Assembly: GCF_000143415.4 (NCBI RefSeq)
Contig: NW_003314364.1
Span: 120,927-184,926 of the forward strand
Source: Selaginella moellendorffii
Taxonomy: Eukaryota; Streptophyta; Lycopodiopsida; Selaginellales; Selaginellaceae
Direction: 5' to 3'
Length of the DNA stretch: 64,000 nt
Shown: positions 10,880 through 20,579 of the stretch, in pieces
Position numbering within the stretch: the stretch's first letter is position 1
Layout of the letters: each line of letters opens with the position of its first letter
The notes under the pieces: model-generated
The model's database searches: none
What the model was told of the DNA's origin: nothing
The model's input: the letters and a program-made list of their open reading frames with translations, nothing else
Program-made: the position numbers and the translations under genes

Positions 10880-13800
10880 ATGGAACGTCATCCAGCACCC
10901 AGCAACAGTGGAGGACGAGCCAAGCCTCAGCCATTCACACTTGGAAAGGGCACTCGAGGCCGCGGCCTCAGTATTTGACTGCCCCAGGGAGGGATGCTGA
11001 AGGGAAGAGCTGCCAACAGCAAAACCCCAATCACTGGCAAGAGGACATCGCTGGGCTCTCTAGGGGACAGTGAGAAGCTAGGTCCAAGTGGCACGGCAGG
11101 AAGCAGTGAGCACACAATCAGTGATCAAACAGGCTCGAGGCAGAAATCACACCACACGGACAGTGACTACCTTGCAGAGTGCGCAGCCATAGATCTTCAT
11201 GAAGAAGTCGTGCAGGATACCAGGGAGATGATGATCAGGGCTCAGCACACTCATCAGCTTCTCAAAGAACTGGCAAACACACCAAAGAATACGCTGGAAA
11301 AGCTAGTCTCACTGGAACAGGACGGTGGTGCACACAGAAGTAGCTTGGCAACCAAGGAGGAGCCACCAGCACCAGATACAGTCCTTGAGCCCAGTTCAGG
11401 ATGTCTTGGGAACCAACAGGAAGAAGATGAAGCAATGGACGAGGTGATCCTGCCTGGAAACACAGGGGTGGCGATGCACAAGTCACTAGAAGAGGAGCTG
11501 CGCAGGAGCAGTGACGGCGCAGGAGAGCAGAAGCCTTCAAGGGCACAAGGACCTGGGCCAAGGATGTCTCAACCAGCCTCACCACCCACGCAGCATGGTT
11601 CCCCAGTACAACAAAGCTGTGCGCTGAACAGAGAAGTACAGGAAGTAAGTGGATTCCTAGGCTCGGGGGATCTAGCCAGTGGAAATGGACCACGGGAAGA
11701 GGTGGCCACAAGCAGAGCTCTAGACTTGAACTTCCTCACCCCCATCACTGAGTGCATGGGACGCAGAGTGGCTCTCAACGTGGGGAAGACTGCCTCTGGA
11801 AAAACCAAAGGTAGGACATGCCCTAATCCAAGTAAGAACAGGAGCGGCGTCACCACTAGGGCAGCGGCAGCAGCGATGAGGGCAGCCACGGTTGTGGAGA
11901 TACCAATAGGTTGTCATGCACAAGAGTCAAGAGTGGATCCAGAAGAAGAGAAGGGCTTGGAGACGCCAAATGACCAAACGAGAGGGCACAAGGAAACGCT
12001 AGAGGCACACAGGACCGAGGCAAAGGAGCCGGTCCAGGGGGAAGAGGTGAGCCACTGCCTCACCAAGGCGTCAAGTGAAAGCCAGGGCCAGTCCAAGAGA
12101 GGGCCACTCAGCCAGAAGTTTTCCCACAGGTGCCTCTCGGATCTGACCAACAAAGTGAAAACATCTCTACCGGGCTCTCCGGTGAAGTCGGTAGGATCTC
12201 GACTTAAGAGCAGGACGTCTCCCAGTCATCAGCCTGACCGTGAGCCCCAGCTATCGGTGTTGCAACAATGTATGCCACACCAGACAGAAGAAGGACTGCT
12301 GCAATGGGATCCCCGAACCTTTGCGAAGGCTTTGCGGGAGGCCACTCAGAACGAAGTTTACCTCCACCAAGACATACTCACCGCTGAAGTATGGCACCAG
12401 GAGACTCACCCCAAGGGAGAAGACCGAAATCTTGGCCCCGCTCTCAGGGAAGCCCTCGATCTCGCGACTGAGGCACTAGTCACACCAAAAGAACAAGAGT
12501 ACACAAACAGCCAGGAGGCCCAACAAACTAAAGTGCAAGAGGAAGTTACAAGCACGTGGAAGGAACAAGAGGAGCAGGAAGTGGAACAACAAAGAGACCA
12601 AGACAAGGAGATCCCGGAAGCTAGCAAAAAGGTGGAGATGCAAAAGGAGGAATCGATTCTGGGGAAAAGAGCGAAGCCTCTGGCGCTACTGCTGGAAGAA
12701 CAGGAGGAGGAGATGAAGCGAATGGGACAGGAGAGGGAAAGAGAGGCCAAAAAGAACAGGATGGAGAAAAAGAAAGAACGCAAGGTGGCGCGTAGGAAGT
12801 TAAAGACCCAAAGTAGTTCAAAGGAGGCCCTCGCGTGGGAAAAAGAGGTGGAGGAGTTCCTCCACGAGGAGGAAACGTGTTCTGAGGAGGACCAAGAGCA
12901 GCAGAAGGGTAGCACAGCAAAAGAAAAAGCACAGGGAGCCTCGGCAGGACGTGGGTGGGAAAAGGTGGAGGACAAGTGTCGGACCACACCACACCAAGGC
13001 CCGGAGGACCCAGGGGAGCAAGGTGACTTGGGAGTTGAGCAAGAACAAGAAGGCTGCCCCGCACAAGGAAAGGTGGTAAAGGAAATCCCGCACACAAAAG
13101 CCCCTAAGACGAAGCCTCACGCCGGAGAGTCAGGGAAACGTGCTGGAACAGCGCTAGATGCCAAGGGGATGGCAAAGGCAGTCAAGCTGGGCGAGGCTCT
13201 CAGCCAGGTGGTGGCGGCTAGGGAAGAAGAACTATGACATAGAGCAGTGATTGCAGTATTCAGGGGGAAGTTTCCCACTGGCCGCATGGCCATGGACTGG
13301 CTGAATGCTACGTTGGAGCAGGGGATTACAATCAAGAACTTGCTCCCACATGGTCGTGGATGCTACACAGTGGTGTTTGAGATAGAGGAGGCGCAGGCTC
13401 GAGCAGAGGAGCTGCATGGACTCATCGATGATATCTGGGCGGTGTCCTTCCAAGGTTCACGGCAGATGACCAGGCACGGCTGAAGGGGGGAAGTGTCCCA
13501 CTTAACGTGGCACTGTGGGACATCCCAATGGAGATGAGGATTAAAGAGGTGATATGAAAGCTCGTCGAGGGAAGCATCGGGCAGATCGCCTCGGGACTAG
13601 ACACCATGGATGCGGAGGGCATTTTGGGCCCTGTGAGACTTAAGGTCTTTGTCTCATCCCCAGCAGAACTCCCTACGGAGATAGCAGTCCTGGGACAGTA
13701 CGTTCGTATACAGGTGGAAAACGCAGCACCACGCTGTGGTTTGTGCCTACAGTCTGGGCACAGCGAGAATGCGTGCATGACCAAACGACCCAAGCTTGCT

Positions 13801-14283
13801 CCAGGACATCCCTTTGAACTCCCAGAGGCCATGGAGAAGCAATTGAAGCAGCGTCCTCCAGAGCAGGCTCCACACATCCGGTTTCCAAGTGCACCACCTT
13901 TCTCGGGACCTGATTCACGGCCCAGAATGTTCGAGAGCCCGATTGCTGAAAAGGATGGAGAAGGCTTTCAGCAGGTTCTTCCTCGGACTGTGAACATGGC
14001 AATCAGATGGATCCCACCCAAGAGAGAATTAACAACCACAGAGGCGGGAGACTGGCTGATGTACCGAGGGCACACGGCCTTCCCAGAGGTCATCACGCTC
14101 GGCGATTACCAGACCCGAATGGAACATGCCATCACCGAGTGGACGGGATTTTCAGAATATGCAGTGCGGGGCTTCTCCTGGACTAAGTACAGGGGGAGGC
14201 TCACTGCAGTATGGACCATCTCCTCGGAATGGAGGGCGAGGCCTAACAGCACGGTTTTCTCTTGGAAATACATTGCTCCATGA
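10880..14283 (+). pseudogene. LINE ORF1: gag-like, coiled coil plus DUF4283-like and CCHC zinc knuckle
   Basis: I place the start at ATG 10880 (MERHPAPSNS...) because it is in frame with the long frame at 10994-13237. The N-terminal two thirds is polar, Gln/Glu/Lys-rich and probably coiled coil in the last 250 residues. After a TGA at 13235-13237 the same frame continues with VFRGKFPTGRMAMDWL, typical of the DUF4283 domain of plant LINE gag. The frame then shifts by one near 13445 and passes a TGA at 13555-13557. It ends with a zinc knuckle C-x2-C-x4-H-x4-C (CGLCLQSGHSENAC, about 13735). Lesions: TGA 10976-10978, TGA 13235, frameshift, TGA 13555. The stop overlaps the ORF2 start (ATGA at 14280). 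ORF1 proteins bind LINE RNA in the RNP. Confidence 0.8.
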
Positions 14284-14390
14284 CTACGCTCACAGTGCTC
14301 ACGTGGAACTGTCGGGGACTCAGCTCTGAGGACAGTAGACTCAACAAGAGAGTACAGCTCAAGTCCCACATCCGGGAGATTGGCTTAGAG
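14280..14390 (+). pseudogene. LINE ORF2, first part: start of APE-type endonuclease
   Basis: ATG at 14280 overlaps the ORF1 stop. The first residues, TVLTWNCRGL, are the canonical start of L1-type apurinic/apyrimidinic-like endonucleases, including the Asn of the metal-binding site. The frame is cut at 14390 by the transposon and resumes at 29317 with the catalytic-Glu motif (CIQEHKM). Confidence 0.9.
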
Positions 14391-14414
14391 ATGCTCTATT
14401 TCGTTAAAGTGGGA
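14391..14414 (+). repeat. left terminal inverted repeat, copy 1
   Basis: Matches the right end in reverse complement over 24 positions with one mismatch at position 2, then diverges. It lies directly after the AGAG target duplication. Confidence 0.9.
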
Positions 14415-15717
14415 TTTATTCAGTAAAATGGGACTAGGTACAAATTTTCAAGTATTTGAAAATGACGTGAAATTATATGTTTTTTGTCCAGGGGCTAGAC
14501 ATATCTGGGGCATGGTGACTAGCGCGGTGACTTTATGTCCAGACTGAGTCCATCTGGTTGTATAATAAATCTCATTGTCAAGGTGAACAAGCCGAATCTG
14601 AAGCTAAAGAAGAGCGATGGCATGCACGCACACACTATTTGTTTGTTCATTGAGCATGTGGTGAGCTTTCCAAGATGAACGTCATTCCTATTAGCCAGAC
14701 ATATAACTTAATGGTGAGAACATTTAGATATTATTCAATGTTATCTTTTTCTAACGAATCTAATTGTGAAGGTGTAGCAAGAGGCATTGCTAGTCTGGAG
14801 AAGTCATTTAACTCATTTGACCCTTAGTGTATTTTCATGAAACTAAATAACATTCATATTATTAAGGAATTTCTCTAGTACCTTTTTTTTACGACATAGA
14901 GGCTTGCATTTCTTTCAAAGGTGATTTAGTAAAAGGCCTAAGGGCACATGCCATTCTATTTCTCAGACCGGTATTAAGATATACTAGTGCAAAGGGAAAA
15001 AGGTATTTGGTGATCAAGTAAATGGCATGAGGGCACACGCCATTATAAGGCTAAGCGCTAGTGGACACCTCCTTTTTGGTACTCTCAGCGGTACTATCAT
15101 CCTTCTCCGGGTCAGTTGTTTTGCTTTGGATTGTTGTCTCTGACGTTACTGGGGCGTTCTCGATAGTTGTTAATGTTGCCGTTTGTCCAGAAAAATGATC
15201 ACCTGGAGTATAGTACGGGGAGTTTGGAAGATTTATATATTCTACATCTTCACCTATCTCCTTCTCCGTCTCCTTTTCTGCCTCACTTACAGATTTTGTG
15301 TTTGCCATGAGAACGCTCTTCACCCTAAAATATGGAGTTCGTTGTGTTATAAAAGGAAACCAACACACACGCTTCAAGGGAATGATGGTACATAAAGCAC
15401 GTAAGCCCACAATATGGGTTTATGTGCCATTAATATGGGCCACACGCCATATTATTAGATTTATGCACGTGTGATTGGTAAATGCATATGTCACATCATC
15501 TTTGTTTTACCTCACACACTATATCAGGCCTAATGAACCATATCACATGTGCGCACATGCTATATATATGGAGAAGTATTATGCAAGGATAGAAATTCAA
15601 TGCATGATTGTGGAGAGCAATGGCATGAAGCCACATGCTAAATAACATTTTAGAGAAAGATCTTGTTATTTGTTATTTGTATTATCTCACTTAGGAATGG
15701 CGTAAGGCCACATGCCA
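14415..15717 (-). other. left subterminal region with a 119-codon reading frame
   Basis: AT-rich, with the palindrome at 15022-15043 and weaker copies near 14935, 15436 and 15626. A minus-strand frame at 15051-15410 encodes 119 residues ending in an acidic/Ser/Thr-rich tail. It is conserved in copy 2 (54136-54495, about 95 percent identical), but I recognise no domain. It lies downstream of the transposase stop and could be a further exon of that gene (an acceptor-like 'ttttag' precedes the GTGAAGAG part) or a separate small protein. The rest shows nothing recognisable. Confidence 0.4.
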
Positions 15718-17882
15718 TCACGCCTCCTCTGATTCAGATTCGGATTGTTCACCTTGAAATAAAATACATTAGAAACTTAGTAAAGGAATATTCATGAATC
15801 TCACCTTGAACCCGGGTTATGAATGCTCTTGCTGCATCTCTTGCATGGTCTGGCAAGGTGATGGTGGCACTCTGCTTCCGCATCCAACCATGCACAACAT
15901 TATCCACCGATATGCTCATGCTGGGATCCCTTGGATTCAGCACCCATCTCTTTTCTAGGCAATCGTTCGTATATCCGGAACTTGGCTTGAACCACTCCAC
16001 AGTTACATTGAAGGAGTTAGTTTCCGCGTCCTCCTCTGCATCAGTGATGCAGCGCCCCACCCATATCATTTGTTTTTTATTACTGGGTCTGACAAGCACG
16101 ACCATTCCTTTGCAGACCTGTACTGGATTGAATGCTGAATCCGGCTTCTTGTTCCTCGGCCCACAATAGTGATCCTCAACATCGTTATCTGTCACTGCAT
16201 TTCCAGAGGACATTGTTCCGCTACTATCTAGTGCTCTGGGTTCTGGCCAAAAGGACTCTTCCAATTCTTCATATACAACCGGCCCATTTTGGATAGCAGA
16301 TATAATCTTCTCCCAGTATTCGAGCAAAGGTTTGCACCTCTGAAAATAGGATTCTCCACCAAACACCAACCCCCTCTTCCAGAAGGCAATATGCTGTCTA
16401 ATCCCGGCCACTATACTTTCCTGGTCTTTGAGTCCATCCGGGTGCATCGGCCGTGGGGAACCCTGAGGAATCATAGGTTCCCCAGTTATGGGATCTCTCT
16501 TGAAGAGTTCAATGCCGTCCACTGGCAGCCACACTGTGTCCCATTCTCTCATCTTGTACCTCATCATTGGAGCACCGTCACACATGCTGAAATGAAACTG
16601 AAGAGGCTTGGAGTGGCCAATCAGCGTTTCGGATCCGTCCCTGATGTAGCCTCTTACAAACCCCTTAAAGTCTGGAACCTCTGTCAAAAGTGCAGCTTCA
16701 ACAGTGCCTTTGATGCAATTTTGGAATTGATCGTAGAGTTGTGGGAGGGTGAGGACATTGGATCGCCGGAGGGACTCTGCCAGGTGACTGAACATGGCAT
16801 CGACGTCTTCATGAGTGTGCCCAACCATGAGAAAGCCAAGTGTAACCGTTTCAAATATGCCTTTGGCAACAAGCATCGCCAAGTACGCGAAGACGTACAT
16901 GTTTTTGTTCTCACTGCCAGCATTGTCTGTTTGGAGCAGAAGATGGGGTGGAAGGCCACATCGGCCGCAAGAACTTCCTTGAGATTCTGCTTCGTTTGGA
17001 TGAGGCTGTGCATTCACCGGGCGACCAGCCTCGTCGGAATGGCATGAGGCCTCACGTGATAACCCTACAATCTGACGGCCAACATATTCACTGGGATGGC
17101 ATGGGGCCCCACGCGATACTGCAAGCCTTTGCTCCTCCTCCAGCTGAACCCTGTATGGGGTTCGATCGACAAGGGCCTTATGCAAGGGTTGGCCGTTCAG
17201 CTCAGTCTGCGCACTTTGCAGAGACCTTAAGTGTTTTGCTAGGGACGCAATCATCATGTTTGCACCCCCGCCACCCCATAGAGGTACAAAGAAGTTCCCA
17301 TAGTTCTGGGCACCATGCCCATGAGCGATTATGCCAAATAGAGACAGAGGCAGCTGCATGGATGAAGAGATTGCCTTGGGGGCAGGATTGAGTCGAGGTA
17401 AGCACGTCTTTTTCTGGTCCATTTTGTCGTGGATGATGCAGAGGTAAGAGTCAGGTCTCTCCATGGAGAGAATCCTGTTATGATAATATGCAGTCCTGCA
17501 GCTTCTCTGCTCGATGTTGTGGTCGAGCTGCCTTCTAACCAACGTCTCTCGCTCTTGAGCGCTACAAGAATTCTTCGACAAAGCCATTTTGATAGCAGTG
17601 CACTCGTCACACTTTGAAAAGTTGGAGTACTTTCCTATACTCACATCCCTGAACCTGTTGCTCCACAATCTACTAAATCTAGATTGGCTCAGCTTCCTGT
17701 AGCCATTACTCTGGAGTTCCCGATTCACATCTTCCAATATGGCCCCCTTGGTATACATGGAAGGGAGAACTCATTGGGTGTCTCGTGTTCCATCTTCCAA
17801 GAGGCGGGTTTTATGTGGTTGCTGCTCGCTACATGTCTCAACAAACCTCTTGAAGATTGCCTCTCCATATACAACATGACCC
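15718..17882 (-). pseudogene. Transposase gene copy 1, 3' part (DDE-like catalytic domain)
   Basis: The reading frame continues the N-terminal exon beyond the solo LTR. Three acidic motifs fit an RNase H-fold transposase/integrase: IIHDKMDQKK, then LLQTDNAGSENKN, then GHTHEDVDAMFS. The last two are hallmarks of a widespread eukaryotic family of transposon-type proteins (DUF7869-like, from memory). A 52-nt intron (15753-15804, GTGAGA...CAAG) separates a final exon encoding an acidic EQSESESEEA end. Lesions: a TGA (complement at 17771-17773), and the LTR insertion. Two palindrome copies lie inside the coding sequence (17039-17058, 17096-17117), read as SREASCH and SRGAPCH. It would act in the nucleus to cut and join the element's ends; the class is inferred. 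Confidence 0.7.
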
Positions 17883-19597
17883 TGTGAGACACAAAATCCC
17901 TAGGCCCCAAAGTGGAGCCAGAAGGGCGCCACATGGTAGTGGCCGAAGCGAGAGCCAAACGAGCGTAACACGTTTGGACCAAAAGCTCCGACTTGAAAAG
18001 TCAAGAGCGGGAGTGGAACTCCCAACGAAGTGCTCGAGGAACGAGCACGAAGCGAGCAAAAGGCGAGGCTCCAAAAAGGGACCCAAAAGGACCAACACAT
18101 GACACGTGGGAGTGTCCGAGATGGACTCGAGTTGGAGTCCGAAGTGGAGTCCGAGATGGACCCGAGTTGGAGTCCGAAGTGGAGTCCGAGATGGACCCGA
18201 GTTGGAGTCCGAAGTGGAGTCCGAGATGGACCCGAGTTGGAGTCCGAAGTGGAGTCCGAAGTGGAGTCCGAGATGGACCCGAGTTGGAGTCCGAAGTGGA
18301 GTCCGAGATGGACCCGAGATGGACCCGAGATGGAGTCCGAGATGGAGTCCGAGGTGGACCCGAGATGGACCCGAAATGGAGTCCGAGATGGAGTCCGAGA
18401 TGGACCCGAGATGGAGTCCGAGATGGAGTCCGAAGTCGAGACCGAGACCGAGACTGGGACCGAGACCGAGACCGAGACCGAGATCGGGACCGAGACCGAG
18501 GCCGAGGCTGAGACCGAGCCCGAGCCCGAGTCCGAGTCCGAATCCGAGTCCGAGTCCGAGTCCGAGTCCGAGTCCGAGTCCGAGTCCGAGTCCGGAGCCT
18601 GAGAGGGTGAAAGCCCAAAGCGTTCGTCTCCCAGACCCTGGGGGGTTTGGTGAGCTCCAAAAGTATAGTAGGGGGAGGACTGCAGTGGAGCCAGTTTGGC
18701 CAGGAAAGGCCAGTTTGGCCCAGGAAGGCCGGACCCAGTGTTGGGTGATGAGCTGCCCACTGGGAAGTCCAAGACTAGAGTGAACACAGACCGACAAGCG
18801 GGGTAGCTTGGTGAAGTGTTCAAGAGCCGGCTCTAGTTCCCCCGGGAGATCGACTGGCCGATGCTCCCAGTCCAAGTGTGGGTGGCACTACCTACTTGGA
18901 TACCTGGTGTGGCTCAACGGAACCCGCTCTAAGCCCATGGCTAGAGCACCTAAAGGCGAAAGGCGAGGAGAGTACCCAGGTGGCTCGCGTAAGGCCACGG
19001 TGTTCTGAAATGTTGTCCCGAAGGCCCAGCCTGTGGAAAGGAAGAGGAACAGTCCTCTGGGGTAGTGACCAAGGACACAGTCGTGTGGTGAGGAAGTCCC
19101 AGAGGACCGTGGGACTTAGTGGTCGGGCCTGTGGGTCTCGATCCAGTGGCAGTGTTGGCAAACACGGCCAGGGGCAGAAAGGGACTTAGTGGGAACTGAC
19201 AGAGGGATATTGGGGAAGGTTATTCCCCTTGTCGGTGGGCATCCTAAGGATGCTAAGGAGTGGATCTGAGATGACCACTCACGGATGGTTTGCCTAGTCT
19301 TGGAGAGCCAAGACGGTGATGCAAGTGGTATTGGACTACCAGTGTGGCAAAGGTGATTGGGCATGGCCTTAGCGTAACGGGCTGCTATGTCGGTGGTACC
19401 TTTGAGTGTTGGTCATGGGATCGGACACGTGGAGCACTTGGACCAAGTGCAAATGTTGAGTGGCATGGATGCCATTCTCGGGGCTAGCAAGTCCCAAGTC
19501 CTGGATTGGACTTATGGAGGTTGTGAATGAGACTCCTCCAAGTGGTCAGAGGTGTGGTTAAGTGACTAAAGTAGAATGGAAAATTTAGTCCCTTACA
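17883..19597 (+). repeat. Solo LARD LTR nested in the transposase gene
   Basis: Runs TGTGAGACAC...CCCTTACA and is flanked by a perfect 5-bp duplication GACCC (17878-17882, 19598-19602). There is no internal region, so this is a solo LTR left by LTR-LTR recombination. Removing it and one GACCC joins the two transposase parts in the same frame. The LTR includes a satellite at 18115-18600. The insertion postdates the DNA transposon. Confidence 0.95.
18115..18600. repeat. LTR-internal satellite, third copy
   Basis: Reverse complement of the arrays above: GGAGTCCGA/GATGGACCC units grading into GACCGA and GTCCGA hexamers. All long frames across it are artefacts of the short period. Confidence 0.9.
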
Positions 19598-19602
19598 GAC
19601 CC

Positions 19603-20579
19603 CTGGTTTTGTGTGTACCGTCGTTCCCATGGACTGCCTGTTGAACCCTTTGTTCCTCGAACTCAGTTTTGATTCTATAGAATGTGGTTCGAGGGACTCC
19701 ATAAATGATTCTCCATGCCTTCATGCAGACCAAACCCCTCTGGAAGACCATGCCCGCCACCTGATGTTCTGAAGCATGAACAGATGACCGTAATGCCTCA
19801 TACACAAAATTGCGAGCTGCCTTCCAGGACAATGTCTTGTATCTTGCTCTCTCCTCTTCAATAGCATCCCAATCAGCATGTTGACAGCACCTCCTCTTGC
19901 AACAAGCAACTGTCGAGACCATTCGAACCTCCATCGCCATTTTCTGCCTTTTCGGTTCGTTGCTCAGATCCCTTTGGCTGCGCTTTAGGAAGGTGTACTT
20001 TCTTTTCCCATGAAGAGATGTTCTGTCATCAGTTGTAGTGGTGTTTGATTGTGAATCCTTCACATTCTCAAACACTAAGTGCCTCAATTTCCACTGCACA
20101 ATGCTTCCAATAGTCAGACTGTTTTCTTCTGTGTCAACAACCTCTAAAGTCGCAACTCCAATATCATCCCAGCCCAATTCTTGATTAGCAACCGCATCTC
20201 TTGGATCGACAACTGTGGCTAAGCCCTCAGCTACCACCTCCCCCTCGGGGTTGTTTAGAAACACCTTTGCCTGAATCCATGTAGCACGGTTCTTAAGATC
20301 CACGGAGGGAACATGCGTCGCACTTGCGCTGTCCCCAACATCTGCTTTCTTCTGAAAATTTTTCAAGGCAACAACAACATTTACCCCGACGACCATCTCT
20401 CCTCGTTCAATAGCGACCACATTCCCATCGAAGACAGTCTCTACTGATACAGCAGCATTGCCTTCCCCAAGCCTTTGACAGTGTATAACAAAGTTCCGAT
20501 CCATAGACACAAGGGTCCCTTTTGCAACTCTCTTCCCACCATTCAAAATGTAAACCTTTTCCCCAACCCTGAAGGCCAT
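19603..20579 (-). pseudogene. Transposase gene copy 1, 5' part (N-terminal domain and Cys-rich region)
   Basis: Starts at ATG 20579 (complement), directly after an acceptor-like TTTCAG, so an intron in the 5' UTR is likely. Residues 1-60 (MAFRVGEKVYILNGGKRV...) look like a small beta-rich, chromatin-reader-like module. A second similar block spans about residues 90-180. A basic stretch KRKYTFLKRSQRDLSNEPKR follows and is a plausible nuclear signal. A Cys cluster (CCKRRCCQHAD) follows, then a segment ending VCMKAWRIIYGVPRTTFYRI, as in the N-terminal part of DUF7869-type transposon proteins, probably DNA-binding. The frame is open up to the GACCC duplication. In copy 2 the Cys cluster is deleted. 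Confidence 0.65.

Noticed and set aside
12406-13120. Cys/Ser/Phe-rich and Leu-rich antisense frames opposite LINE ORF1
   Set aside because: Shadow of the Glu/Lys-rich ORF1 coding strand.
16289-17047. 252-codon frame opposite the transposase catalytic domain; same at 52701-53579
   Set aside because: Shadow frame; the opposite strand has recognisable motifs and an intron with good splice sites.
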